NCBI RefSeq assembly: GCF_024170465.1
Contig: NZ_JALJYF010000002.1
Coordinates: forward strand, 992,001-1,056,000
Length of the DNA: 64,000 nucleotides
From: Natronospira proteinivora
GTDB taxonomy: Bacteria; Pseudomonadota; Gammaproteobacteria; Natronospirales; Natronospiraceae
Reading direction: 5' to 3'
The notes beneath the pieces were generated by a model. That model did no database searches. It worked only from the letters and a program-made list of their open reading frames with translations, and was not told the origin of the DNA. The stretch's first letter is position 1, and each line of letters opens with the position of its first letter. This document shows, piece after piece, positions 33,276 through 42,149 of this stretch. Made by a program: the position numbers and the translations under genes.

Positions 33276-34577
33276 GTGCGAAAACTTGTCTATGGTCTCA
33301 TCGCTGTGCTGGTCGCGGCCGGCGCCTCTTACTATTACCAGGTCCACCAGATCAATCGTGCGGTGGATGATATTGGCCGCCAGCTTGCGCCGTTTGGCCG
33401 CCTGGAGCATGGCGGCGCCAGTTTTTCCCTTTCGGGTGAAGCCCGTATCAACCGTCTGCGCTTCTTTCCCCATGAAAGCCATGAGGATATTGCTGTCCGC
33501 CGGGCTGCCATCCGGACCGGCGGGCTGTTCAATCTGATGCAGATCAACCAGACCCTGCAGGAAGGCCGACTTCCCTCGGAGCTCGGTGTTTCTCTTCGTG
33601 GTGCGCGGCTTCCTTTCGATAGCTTCATGTTTGAGTCAATGGAGGAAGGGGGCCTTGGCATGGGACTGCCATTCGAAGCGGCTGGCTGCGGTGATCGCCT
33701 GGTTTTCAGTAGCCGAGATATGACCCGAATGGGTTTCTTTACCTTCACGGGCTTCATTGATATGGGGTATGAGACAACGGGTAATATTGATGCGATCAAT
33801 TGGTCACTGGATGCCGTCGCGGAAGGGATCAGTCGAACGTATTTCAGTGCCAGTATGGAAATGGACGCCCATTCCGATCATCTTCAGGACTTGTATATGG
33901 CAGCAACTTCCATGTATATCGGCTCGGTCAACATGGAGTATGAAGATCTCGGCTATTATGAGCGAGTCATGGAGTTTTGCGCCGATGAAATGGATATGCC
34001 GCTGGACGAATACATTGATCATCATGTGGAGCAGTGGCAGTTACGTTGGCTGGAGGAAGGCTTGGTGGCCGGTCCGGATATGGTGGCCGCCTACAGAGAA
34101 TTCCTTGACGATCCCGGCATGTTGAGTGCTCAGATTATCCCCACGGGTGATGTGTTCAGCCTCTTCGCGCAAGGCGTTTCTCTCTCTCGTCTGCTGAGAA
34201 ATCTCAATATTAGCGTTTCCATTGAAGGGCAAGATCTGGGCCGCCTCGACCTGCGGACAGCAAGCCGTGAAGAGCAGGAAGCGTTGACCGGTGCCAGGCG
34301 GTCCTGGACCAGAAGCGATGACGGTGATTCTGCCTCCACGGAGGATGATGAAACTGGCCAGCTTGTCCAACCTGGCTGGAAGACGGTATCTATCGATGAT
34401 ATTGCCCAACATCGAGATGCTTCGGTGAGGATCACGCTTCAGGATGGGCGGGAGAGAGAGGGCCGCTTGAAAGAAGTCGAGGGGGGACAACTTATTATCG
34501 AGCGCCGTATGCGGGGTGGGTATATGGAAGTGCCTGTCCGACATTCCGATATCGAGGATATACAGGTTTGGTACTAG
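33276..34577 (+). CDS. Membrane-anchored protein of unknown function with small C-terminal beta-barrel
   Basis: This is a 433-residue protein from a GTG with GGGAGGGGGAG upstream. One N-terminal helix (LVYGLIAVLVAAGASYYY) anchors it; the bulk should be periplasmic, with beta-rich sections (GGASFSLSGEARINRLRFFP) and helical sections rich in Met, Asp and Glu. After a Ser/Asp/Glu linker, the last 65 residues (KTVSIDDIAQHRDASVRITL...GREREGRLKEVEGGQLIIERR) look like an SH3- or LSm-like barrel of the kind found in 'GyxxxVxL.dG....G.l......l.l' proteins. The N-terminal part recalls AsmA/YdgA-type strands only weakly. I do not recognise a family. A small membrane protein gene follows 53 bp downstream. 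Confidence 0.6.
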   Translation: MRKLVYGLIAVLVAAGASYYYQVHQINRAVDDIGRQLAPFGRLEHGGASFSLSGEARINRLRFFPHESHEDIAVRRAAIRTGGLFNLMQINQTLQEGRLPSELGVSLRGARLPFDSFMFESMEEGGLGMGLPFEAAGCGDRLVFSSRDMTRMGFFTFTGFIDMGYETTGNIDAINWSLDAVAEGISRTYFSASMEMDAHSDHLQDLYMAATSMYIGSVNMEYEDLGYYERVMEFCADEMDMPLDEYIDHHVEQWQLRWLEEGLVAGPDMVAAYREFLDDPGMLSAQIIPTGDVFSLFAQGVSLSRLLRNLNISVSIEGQDLGRLDLRTASREEQEALTGARRSWTRSDDGDSASTEDDETGQLVQPGWKTVSIDDIAQHRDASVRITLQDGREREGRLKEVEGGQLIIERRMRGGYMEVPVRHSDIEDIQVWY

Positions 34578-34630
34578 ATGCCTTCGGCGAAATGATGCGC
34601 CTGCTAATGATTTAATGGAGGTGGCCAGGG

Positions 34631-35044
34631 ATGTTTGCCGAAGTGCTGTTTCTCGGAATAGCCTGTTTGCTTGGTTATCCGGTGGGTTATTGGCTTTATC
34701 TCCATATTCCAAGCTTGCCCAAGTCGGACAGCTATCTCACTGCGCTGCTGTGTTTCGCGCTGACTGTCTTTCTCCTGGGATTGAGCTTTCTGGGGAGTGA
34801 CTTCGGAATGCCCATTGTTACCCCCTTGCAGAACGGGGAAGCGGCAAGCCCTCTGTCCGTATTTGTTTTTTGTCTAGCGTTCTGTTCCGTCACCGCTCAG
34901 CTGACCATGATTCGGCTGAAGCGGCTTGGCATTGAAAAAAAGCCCGAGCAAACCCCCGAACCTGAGCCGCAATGGCTGGTAGTCGAGCGTGAACGCATGG
35001 CAAGGCATTCCAGGCGAGAAGGTCATTCTGATTCGAATCACTGA
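34631..35044 (+). CDS. Small multi-pass membrane protein of unknown function
   Basis: This is a 137-residue protein with GGAGG upstream of its ATG. It has three hydrophobic helices (about 3-25, 36-58, 75-98) and a basic, Pro/Glu-containing cytoplasmic tail (KKPEQTPEPEPQW). No conserved motif is recognised. Its position 53 bp after the anchored 433-residue protein suggests a two-gene operon that ends at the shared terminator near 35090. Confidence 0.7.
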   Translation: MFAEVLFLGIACLLGYPVGYWLYLHIPSLPKSDSYLTALLCFALTVFLLGLSFLGSDFGMPIVTPLQNGEAASPLSVFVFCLAFCSVTAQLTMIRLKRLGIEKKPEQTPEPEPQWLVVERERMARHSRREGHSDSNH

Positions 35045-35080
35045 AACTGGTCTCGGCAGAGTACCTGTTCGATGAATCAG

Positions 35081-35126
35081 CCAAAAAGAACCAGCCCCGG
35101 CACAGGCGGGGGCTGGCTTGGCTGTT
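35081..35126. terminator. Bidirectional terminator between convergent genes
   Basis: CCAGCCCC (35091-35098) and GGGGCTGG (35109-35116) pair around a ten-base loop. It is followed by CTTGGCTGTTTT on the plus strand and TTCTTTTTGG on the minus strand, so it can serve both the small membrane protein gene and bfr. Confidence 0.7.
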
Positions 35127-35154
35127 TTAGCTATGGAAAGCCTTTATCAAGGCC

Positions 35155-35634
35155 TTATTCGGCTTTTGCCCGGGCCTGGTTTTGATTGTAGTTTTCCAGG
35201 CCCATTTTCTCGATCAGCTCCAGCTCCGTCTCAAGGAAATCATAGTGTCCCTCTTCATCGGCGATCAAGCCGGTAAAGAGATCCCGGGAAGCGTAATCCT
35301 GAACCTTTTCACAGTGGGCCGCCGCTTCACGGTAAAGCTTGATGGCACTGTCTTCGGCCTTGAGGTCATTTTCCAGAATTTGCTTTACATCCCGCCCGAT
35401 AAGCATTTCATCCAACCGTTGCATCTCCGGATGACCTTCCAGGAATAGAATGCGCTTGATCAGGGTCTCGGCGTGGTGCATCTCGTCCTTTGCGTGGGCA
35501 AAGCCGATGCTGTAGAGCCGCTCCAGGCCCCAATCCTCCAGTAGATGGGCATGCAACACGTATTGGTTGATGGCGGTCAGTTCGCTGCGTAGAGCACGAT
35601 TCAGGTAGTCCAGTACACCGCTGTCACCTTTCAT
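35155..35634 (-). CDS. bfr: Bacterioferritin (heme-binding type)
   Basis: This is a 159-residue protein, the usual length. It stores iron as a 24-mer shell and oxidises Fe(II) at a di-iron site. All ferroxidase ligands are at the E. coli positions: Glu18, Glu51, His54, Glu94, Glu127, His130, with Tyr25 nearby. Met52, the axial ligand of the inter-subunit heme, is present. GGAGG precedes the ATG. The gene is single, ending at the bidirectional terminator. No associated ferredoxin (bfd) gene is next to it. Confidence 0.97.
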   Translation of the reverse strand: MKGDSGVLDYLNRALRSELTAINQYVLHAHLLEDWGLERLYSIGFAHAKDEMHHAETLIKRILFLEGHPEMQRLDEMLIGRDVKQILENDLKAEDSAIKLYREAAAHCEKVQDYASRDLFTGLIADEEGHYDFLETELELIEKMGLENYNQNQARAKAE

Positions 35635-35748
35635 GGGGCCTCCTTGGGTGTGGGCATCAGACTTGTCATGACTTCATGTTACGCCCGGCTGTCTCCCCAG
35701 CCAAGGGGTGTCAGCTGAGCCCCTATCGCACAGGCCGGTACCTGTCCG

Positions 35749-35780
35749 AAAAAAGGGAGGCATTCTATCGAATGCCTCCC
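35749..35780 (-). terminator. Rho-independent terminator of the cytochrome b561-yceI operon
   Basis: GGGAGGCATTC and GAATGCCTCCC (35755-35765, 35770-35780) form a perfect 11-bp stem with a TATC loop; on the minus strand a run of six Ts follows. Confidence 0.9.
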
Positions 35781-35818
35781 CTGATATTATCATCCTATTA
35801 TTGTTTACAAGGATGGTG

Positions 35819-36400
35819 TTAGCGCTGGATGCCTTCCACGGAGATGCTGAGTTTTACATCTTGGCCAGCATCCCCAAGGTTGCCTTCTTCATCAATGCCA
35901 AAGTCACGCATGTCGAACTTGGTGGTGGCATAGAAACCACGACGGATGCCACCCCAGGGGTCTTCCCCGGCCCCGATATGTTCGACATCGAGGGTCACTT
36001 CCCGGGTGGTGCCGTGGAGGGTCAATTCACCAGTGACCGTGCCGTTGCCGTCACTGTCCAGCTTGCTCTCGGTGCTGACGAAACGGGCCTCCGGATACTC
36101 ATCCACATGCAGGAAATCGTCACTACGCAGGTGGCGATCCCGCTCGGCATGGTTACTGTCAACACTCTCGGTCTGGATAGTGATTTCCGTACTGGCGGCT
36201 TCCGGGTCTTCCGGATCAAAGCTGAAATGGCCGTCGAAATCGTTGAAGCGGCCATGCAGCCAGGCGAAACCAAGGTGATTCACCTTGAAGTCGATAAAGG
36301 CGTGCTGACCTTCGGTATCGATGTCATAGGTCGCCGCCGTGGCGGCGGCCGGTGCCAGCAGCAGGGCTGCCAGTAGGGATGTGAGCTTGTTGATCTTCAT
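35819..36400 (-). CDS. yceI: YceI family periplasmic protein
   Basis: This is a 193-residue protein with a signal peptide (cleavage after ATAA, about residue 23). The lipocalin-like YceI fold is shown by YDIDTEGQHAFIDFKVNHLGFAWLHGRF, VDSNHAERDRHLRSDDFLHV, YPEARFVST and VTGELTLHGTTREVTLDVE. YceI proteins bind isoprenoid-type ligands; some act in base-induced or oxidative stress. GGAGGAGAG precedes the ATG. It overlaps the upstream cytochrome b561 gene by four bases, the common yceJ-yceI arrangement. Confidence 0.93.
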   Translation of the reverse strand: MKINKLTSLLAALLLAPAAATAATYDIDTEGQHAFIDFKVNHLGFAWLHGRFNDFDGHFSFDPEDPEAASTEITIQTESVDSNHAERDRHLRSDDFLHVDEYPEARFVSTESKLDSDGNGTVTGELTLHGTTREVTLDVEHIGAGEDPWGGIRRGFYATTKFDMRDFGIDEEGNLGDAGQDVKLSISVEGIQR

Positions 36401-36984
36401 TCTTTCTCTCCTCCGTTTGTAACTGACTGACGGGGTGACAGACCCAGCATGCGCCGGAGCGTGTCATCCCGATTGAAAAAGTGATGCTTGAGCGCGGCGG
36501 CGGCATGGATCACCACCAACGCCATGAGAATCCAGGCCGTCCATTCATGCCAGGCGCCCGCCACGGATTCCTGCTGTTCCACCACCGCCGGCAGGGCGGG
36601 AATGTCGAACCAGCCAAATACACTGATGGGCGCTCCACGGGCGGTGGGAATCATGTAGCCGCTGATGAGAATGCCGAACAACAGCAGATAGATGCCGATA
36701 TGGGCCAGGTGGGCGACACGGGCCTCCCAGGGGCGGGTCCCCGGCGCCGGTTTGGGCAGCGGATTGATCAGTCGCCAGATCACCCGAAAGATCACCAGTC
36801 CGAAGAGTATCATGCCAGCGGATTTGTGAATCCACGGGGCCCGGTTATACCAGCCATCGTAATAGCCCAGCCCTACCATCCAGACCCCAAGGGCGAACAG
36901 GCCGATCACAGACAGAGCTGTGATCCAGTGCAGGGCCACATGAATGAGGCCGTAGCGATCCTCGCGGTTACGCCAGATAGCCAT
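36397..36984 (-). CDS. Cytochrome b561 family protein (YceJ-like)
   Basis: This is a 195-residue inner-membrane protein with four helices. Likely heme ligands are in IHVALHWITAL, WIHKSAGMILFGLVIFR, and HEWTAWILMALVVIHAAAALKHHFF. It should move electrons between the quinone pool and a periplasmic acceptor; the overlapping yceI partner suggests quinone or isoprenoid chemistry. First gene of the operon, starting 47 bases downstream of a promoter with an embedded perfect palindrome, so it is repressible by an unknown regulator. Confidence 0.92.
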   Translation of the reverse strand: MAIWRNREDRYGLIHVALHWITALSVIGLFALGVWMVGLGYYDGWYNRAPWIHKSAGMILFGLVIFRVIWRLINPLPKPAPGTRPWEARVAHLAHIGIYLLLFGILISGYMIPTARGAPISVFGWFDIPALPAVVEQQESVAGAWHEWTAWILMALVVIHAAAALKHHFFNRDDTLRRMLGLSPRQSVTNGGEKE

Positions 36985-37290
36985 AATGCCGTGATTCCCC
37001 TATTACCCGCACCATCAAGCACTTAGCCCAATAGTACGATATCGTACCAAATAGTCAAGTCTGGTCTAGACCCTAAACATAGACCATGTTCGGTCATTGC
37101 CCCAGGATGGTGTGTCAAAAGGCTGGCGAATACCGACCTCGCGGGTACCTGCAGTGCGTCGAAGCCACTGTTGACATGAGGTGCCCATTGACACGGGAAT
37201 GGGGCCCGTTGATTCCCTTCTCGCTTGATTGCTTTCCTCGCTCTCAGTACCTTATGCCGCCTTTCCTTTCCTGACCCCGGGAGGCGTTTC
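36985..37290. other. 306-bp intergenic stretch between divergent genes
   Basis: It contains the cytochrome b561 promoter with its palindrome (37031-37058) and a second perfect 10-bp palindrome GGTCTAGACC at 37063-37072. No gene is seen. Two TTGACA hexamers on the plus strand (37171, 37188) lack good -10 partners. Confidence 0.5.
37031..37058 (-). promoter_or_regulatory. Promoter of the cytochrome b561-yceI operon with embedded operator
   Basis: On the minus strand TTGACT (37058-37053), a 16-bp spacer and TACTAT (37036-37031) form a promoter. The perfect 14-bp palindrome GTACGATATCGTAC (37034-37047) fills the spacer and overlaps the -10 box. A dimeric repressor bound there would shut the operon off. 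The regulator is not identifiable from the window. Confidence 0.7.
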
Positions 37291-39522
37291 GTGCCGGTTT
37301 TTCCTTTGCGACTGTGCGCTTTTCTACCGGCCTTGATGTTTGCCGGATTCATGGTGGTTGCCCCGTGTATGGTGGAAGCTGGAATGCCGCCGGATGTGCC
37401 GCGTACCGAGGCAGCCATCACGGTGGATGGGCAGCTGGACGAGGCCGCCTGGTCCGAGGCCTTGGTGATGGAACTGCCCTATGAGACTTCCCCGGGGGAG
37501 AACATCGAGGCGCCGGTGCGCACCGAGGCCCTGCTGATGTACAGCGATACCCATCTCTATGTGGGGTTTCGGGCCTATGACCCGGATCCGAGCCGGGTAC
37601 GGGCCTATTATCGTGAGCGGGATGACATCTTCGGTGATGACATGGTCTCGGTCACCCTGGACCCCTACAACGGCCAGCGCCGGGGGTATCAGCTGTTCGT
37701 CAATCCCCTGGGGGTGCAGTCGGATCTGTTCATCAATGAACTGGCCGGTACCGAGGACAGCAGTTACGAGTTTATCTGGGAATCAGCCGGGCGACTGACC
37801 GAGGACGGCTATGAGGTGGAGATTGCCATTCCCTTCAGTTCTCTGCGCTTTCCCGCCAGTCAGGATCCCATGACCTGGGGCCTGGACCTGGTTCGTTTTT
37901 ATCCCCGTGACTACAGTCGCCGCTTTGCGCTGAGCCCCCTGGCGCGGGGCCAGGATTGTTATCTCTGTCAGGTGCAGCAGGTTCGCGGGTTTGCCGATAC
38001 CCGCAGTGGCCGCAGTCTGGAGCTGACCCCCGAGCTGTCCCTGGGACAACGTACCTTTCCAGCGGAGTCCGGCACCGGCATGTCCCGTGAGCAGGACAGC
38101 AATCTGGGCCTGACCGCCCAATGGGCCATTACGCCGGGCTTGACCCTTACCGGCACCGTGAACCCCGATTTCTCTCAGGTGGCGGCGGATCCTTTGGAGC
38201 TGGATGTCAATGAACCTTTCGGTGTCCAGCGTGAGGAGCGCCGCCCCTTTTTCCAGGAGTCGGCGGATGTCTTTCAGACACCCATGGAGTCTGTGCAGAC
38301 CCGCAACCTCATCGAGCCCTCCGCCGGTCTCAAATTGGCCGGCCAGTTGGGTGCCCAGGCCACGGGGCTTTTCCATGTGCGGGATCGTCAACTCAATCTG
38401 ATTCGCCCGGGGCCGGAATCCGCCGATTTCCTGCGCCTGGATCAGGCCAGTGAGTCCACCGCCTTTCGTTTACGTCGGGATGTCCTGGCTGATTCCGGCG
38501 TGGGCATGCTGGCGACCCACCGCTCCGCCGAGGACTACGAGAACACGGTGTTGAGTGTGGACGGCCAGCTGCGCCCCAGCCGCCGGGACACCCTGCGCTA
38601 TCAGTGGGCTCGTAGTGAAACCCGGGATGTATTGTCCACCGATGATGGTGAGGAGCCGCCTGGTACTGACCAGGGCCAGGCCCGTTACCTGAATTACCAA
38701 CATGAGCGGCGCAATGTGTATGCCGGTCTTAGTCATGACCACCGGGATGCCGAGTTTCGGGCCGATCTGGGCTTCATGCCCCAGACCGGTTTCCAGGAGA
38801 ATGCCGGCTGGGCGGGGGCCCGCTGGTTTGGTGGCGGTGTGGGCATGCTGGATGAAGTGGACTTTCAGTTGAGTCATCGTCGCAGTGATACCAGCGAAGA
38901 CAATCAACCCTTGCTGCGAGAGGACCAGGCGGAGTTGGGTCTCAGTGGTATCTGGCAATCCAGCCTGGATCTGTCCGGCGAACGCTATGAGCAGTGGCAT
39001 GGCGGGCAGCGTTTTGATGGCGACCGCTGGTCCGCTCGATTCCAGTTCGAGCCTCTGAGGGGACTTAGCCTGGAAACCGAGGCAAGCGGTGGGGATCAGA
39101 TTGATTTTGTGGGGCTGCGTGATGGTCAGTTCGGGCGAAAGGCTCATCGCTTGCGTGCTGACATCGGCCGCCATGTGGAAGTGGATCTGCGTTACCAGCG
39201 GGAATATCTGGATTTGGCCGCCGGACGTCTGTACACGGCCACTACCCAGGAGTTACGGGCCGGTTGGTATCTGGGTCTGCGCACTTCCTTTCGTTTGATC
39301 TCCCAATGGTCGGAAGTGGAACGAAACAGCGCCCTCTATGGGGAAGGAGAAGGAGAGGACGAAACCGTTTGGGCCAATCAGGCCACCTTCACTTGGCGCC
39401 TGGATCCCCGCTCTGAATTCATTGCCGGTTTTTCCGATCGACGCAGTGGGCAAAGCAGCGAGGAATTATCCCTGGATGGTCGTCGGGTTTTTATAAAGAT
39501 GAGTTACGCTTGGCAGATCTAG
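37291..39522 (+). CDS. Outer-membrane protein with CBM9-like domain and DUF5916 barrel
   Basis: This is a 743-residue exported protein. A GTG at 37291 with GGGAGG upstream is preferred over the earlier TTG; a signal peptide follows (cleavage near EAG, residue 30). Residues about 30-230 form a CBM9-like beta-sandwich: ITVDGQLDEAAWSEA, TEALLMYSDTHLYVGFRAYDPDPS, DDMVSVTLDPYNGQRRGYQLFVNPLG, YEVEIAIPFSSLRFP. The remaining 500 residues are amphipathic strands with NPDFSQVAADPLELDVNEPF and RRPFFQESADVF, the DUF5916 signature, ending in FIKMSYAWQI with a C-terminal strand suited to outer-membrane insertion. Ligand unknown, perhaps a polysaccharide or peptide. Single gene with a hairpin downstream. 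Confidence 0.85.
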   Translation: MPVFPLRLCAFLPALMFAGFMVVAPCMVEAGMPPDVPRTEAAITVDGQLDEAAWSEALVMELPYETSPGENIEAPVRTEALLMYSDTHLYVGFRAYDPDPSRVRAYYRERDDIFGDDMVSVTLDPYNGQRRGYQLFVNPLGVQSDLFINELAGTEDSSYEFIWESAGRLTEDGYEVEIAIPFSSLRFPASQDPMTWGLDLVRFYPRDYSRRFALSPLARGQDCYLCQVQQVRGFADTRSGRSLELTPELSLGQRTFPAESGTGMSREQDSNLGLTAQWAITPGLTLTGTVNPDFSQVAADPLELDVNEPFGVQREERRPFFQESADVFQTPMESVQTRNLIEPSAGLKLAGQLGAQATGLFHVRDRQLNLIRPGPESADFLRLDQASESTAFRLRRDVLADSGVGMLATHRSAEDYENTVLSVDGQLRPSRRDTLRYQWARSETRDVLSTDDGEEPPGTDQGQARYLNYQHERRNVYAGLSHDHRDAEFRADLGFMPQTGFQENAGWAGARWFGGGVGMLDEVDFQLSHRRSDTSEDNQPLLREDQAELGLSGIWQSSLDLSGERYEQWHGGQRFDGDRWSARFQFEPLRGLSLETEASGGDQIDFVGLRDGQFGRKAHRLRADIGRHVEVDLRYQREYLDLAAGRLYTATTQELRAGWYLGLRTSFRLISQWSEVERNSALYGEGEGEDETVWANQATFTWRLDPRSEFIAGFSDRRSGQSSEELSLDGRRVFIKMSYAWQI

Positions 39523-39594
39523 CAGTCAATCCCTTGAATCATCGGCAAGACCCCGGCCAAAGTGCAGCAAAGAGACGGGCCCGGGCAAGCCGTA

Positions 39595-39637
39595 CGATCC
39601 CCGGCGCTCGCCGCACCGGGGATCGTCGGTTTCTTAA
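39595..39637 (+). terminator. Hairpin terminator after the DUF5916 gene
   Basis: CGATCCCCGG (39595-39604) pairs exactly with CCGGGGATCG (39616-39625) around an eleven-base loop, followed by TCGGTTTCTT. Confidence 0.65.
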
Positions 39638-42039
39638 AGCTGATCCGCGATGCCGCTAAGGGTCTCACTCAGGCGCCGCAGGCGCTTGTCGGTGATTGTA
39701 TTGCTGTCACCTGCTTTCTGATGGAGGGAGCGGGCCATGTCACGCAAGGTGGCTACTGCTTCGCCATTGTCCTCTGCCTGAGCCCCATCATCACTGAGTT
39801 CATCAAGCAGGGACCTCAGGGTCGTGATGCGGTCTTCGGGCAGATCCTGGCCGCGTGCCAGTTGGTCCAGATAGGCCTGGGCCACCATCGGCTCATCCGG
39901 CCAGTGGATGCGGGTTTGCTTCTGGGGGTTGAATACCGAACCTTCAGCGGCCCGCTTGGCTGCCTGGATTTCGTTCTCGGACAGGTAATCACTGGGAGTC
40001 AGCCGAAACACATCCAGCCCCCGGGCGATCTCGGTGCCGTAGATGCGGTCCTGATGCCAATAGGTGGACCAATAGCCGCCCATCACCAGTTCCTCTTCAT
40101 CGATGGGGCCGCGAGCAAAGAAGGCAATCTCCTTGGGATTGGAGGCATCGGTGAAATCCACCAGTGATATGCCGCCCTGGTACCAGGCCTGAACGAAGAG
40201 ATCCCGGCCCGGTACCGGCACGATGGATCCATTGTGGGCGACACAGTTTTCCTGCTCACTCTGGGGTACCGGCAGTTTGTAGTAGCTGCGGAATTCCAGT
40301 TTACCGTCCACGATTTCAAAGATGGCATCCGCCCCCCATTCCTCCGGGTCGGAGGCCCGGCAACGGGGCCGGGTACCGCCACCCCACTCATCGGTGAAGA
40401 TCACCTTGTCGCCATCGTTGTTGAAGGTGGCCGAATGCCAGTAGGCAAAGTTCTCGTCCACCACTTCATCAATACGCTGCGGATTCATCGGGTCTGAGAT
40501 ATCGAACAGGATGCCGTTGCCGGAGCAGGCCCCCGCGGCGATCTCCAGATCCGGGAAGACGGTGATGTCATGGCAATGATTGGTCACATTGCTGCGCTGG
40601 GTATCCTCGCCATGATCGCCACCGGCCCAGAGTCCGGCCGGGTCACCGCTTTCCTTATCGGCAAACACGAAAGGGCTGTCCACGACACGGGCTGATTCGG
40701 GTTCGGCTACAGGGATCTCGACGATATCGATTCGATACAGCGCGGTTTCCTCATCCCGGTGGGGCGGTTCATCGGAGCAGCCAGCCAGCTCTTCGTCATC
40801 CCGAACGAAGCTGGTGGCCGAGTTGTAGACTACGATGCTGCCGTTCTCATCTTCCGGGCGGGAGACGATGGTGTGGGTGTGGGAGCCACGGCAGGTTTGC
40901 ACGGCCGCCACCTGTTTCGGCTTTTTCAGATCGCTGATGTCGAAGATACGCAGGCCGCGGAAGCGCTCCTCACTCACGGACTCGGCCACGCCCTGCAGGC
41001 CGCAATCCAGACGGCCGCGAGCCTGCTCCACCGACATGATCAGCAAGTCCCCCACCACGGAGACATCCCCTTGCCCGCCGGGGCAAACCACCGCGCTGAT
41101 CAATTCAGGCTCGCCGCCCCCGTTGCGGTCATACAGCTTGAAGCCGTGGTAGTTGCCGACCACGATCAAGTCGTCGGCAAAAGCCATGTCCGAGTTCGCA
41201 AAGCTGAGCAGGGCCGGCCGGGGTTCCGGTCTTTCCTCGTCTTCATCGGCTTCCTCCCCGGCCAGTTCTCGCAGCCGTTCCATGGGCAGGCCGGCCGGAT
41301 TCTCCGGATCGTGGAAGCCGGCCGGTTTGGGCAACGAGGTAATCCGTTCCAGGTTCCAGATGGCATCTTCCGCATCGTCAAAACCGGCGGCCAGGTTGAC
41401 GCGGGGATCCGGCGACAGGCTCGCCAGCAGCCGGTCCATGCGCTCGATCTCGGCACCCTGATCATTATTCACGTCGTTGGCGAACTCATACAGCACCGGG
41501 TCCTGGGCTGAACCAGACTGGGCCAGCAGATTGTCCACCATGGTGAGCGCCCCTTTGTGGTGCTCGATCATGAGGGTCAGGAACAGGGCATCAAAGTCAT
41601 TGCCCGTCGCTTCTTCCAGCTCATTCATTTCCTCGGCACTGGCCATGCCGGGCATGTCCCCATGTTCGTCATCATGATGATGGTGGTGACGACCCGGCAC
41701 TGATTCGTCCCGCTCCCGCAGCCAGTCCGCCATGAATTCGATTTCGTCTTCCTGGGAAGCCAGGATCCGCTTTGCCAGATCCTGGATAGCGCTGTTATTG
41801 CTGCGCTCTGGAACCAGTTCCGACATCTCGACCGCCTGCCAGTGGTGGCTGATCATGCCTTGCATGAAGTGCAGATCCGCTTCGCTGTATTCCACACTGG
41901 CCAAGTCCGATGCGCTTTCCGCATCGATGATGCGACTGTCCTGGCCGGGCGCGCCTGGTTGGATGATAGGAGCCGCAGATAGTGAAGTGTTGGCAATTAA
42001 GACAAGACCGGCAAGCAGAGCAAGCACTTTTCCATTCAT
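39634..42039 (-). CDS. DUF305 - LVIVD repeat fusion, exported
   Basis: This is an 801-residue exported protein (signal cleavage near LSA, residue 22). Residues about 50-205 are a DUF305 helical domain with its paired metal-type motifs, MQGMISHHWQAVEMSEL and LMIEHHKGALTMVDNLL, separated by a His/Asp-rich loop (RHHHHHDDEHGDMPGM). The rest, about 280-690, is a beta-propeller of the LVIVD type: GLRIFDISDLKKPKQVAAVQ, GILFDISDPMNPQRIDEV, GISLVDFTDASNPKEIAFF, plus NCHDITVFPD-type histidines. A helical tail closes it. DUF305 proteins are linked with copper or other metals and bind through Met/His; the propeller function is unknown. No partner gene is adjacent. Initiation site strength is weak. Confidence 0.85.
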   Translation of the reverse strand: MNGKVLALLAGLVLIANTSLSAAPIIQPGAPGQDSRIIDAESASDLASVEYSEADLHFMQGMISHHWQAVEMSELVPERSNNSAIQDLAKRILASQEDEIEFMADWLRERDESVPGRHHHHHDDEHGDMPGMASAEEMNELEEATGNDFDALFLTLMIEHHKGALTMVDNLLAQSGSAQDPVLYEFANDVNNDQGAEIERMDRLLASLSPDPRVNLAAGFDDAEDAIWNLERITSLPKPAGFHDPENPAGLPMERLRELAGEEADEDEERPEPRPALLSFANSDMAFADDLIVVGNYHGFKLYDRNGGGEPELISAVVCPGGQGDVSVVGDLLIMSVEQARGRLDCGLQGVAESVSEERFRGLRIFDISDLKKPKQVAAVQTCRGSHTHTIVSRPEDENGSIVVYNSATSFVRDDEELAGCSDEPPHRDEETALYRIDIVEIPVAEPESARVVDSPFVFADKESGDPAGLWAGGDHGEDTQRSNVTNHCHDITVFPDLEIAAGACSGNGILFDISDPMNPQRIDEVVDENFAYWHSATFNNDGDKVIFTDEWGGGTRPRCRASDPEEWGADAIFEIVDGKLEFRSYYKLPVPQSEQENCVAHNGSIVPVPGRDLFVQAWYQGGISLVDFTDASNPKEIAFFARGPIDEEELVMGGYWSTYWHQDRIYGTEIARGLDVFRLTPSDYLSENEIQAAKRAAEGSVFNPQKQTRIHWPDEPMVAQAYLDQLARGQDLPEDRITTLRSLLDELSDDGAQAEDNGEAVATLRDMARSLHQKAGDSNTITDKRLRRLSETLSGIADQL

Positions 42040-42149
42040 GACGATATCCGTGAGTGTCCAAAAGATTAACGAACGTTATAGCCTACCGATTCTTTTGCCC
42101 GCATGCCATTGTCCGAGCACGCCGTGCCCCGACAATGAGGGCATCGCAC

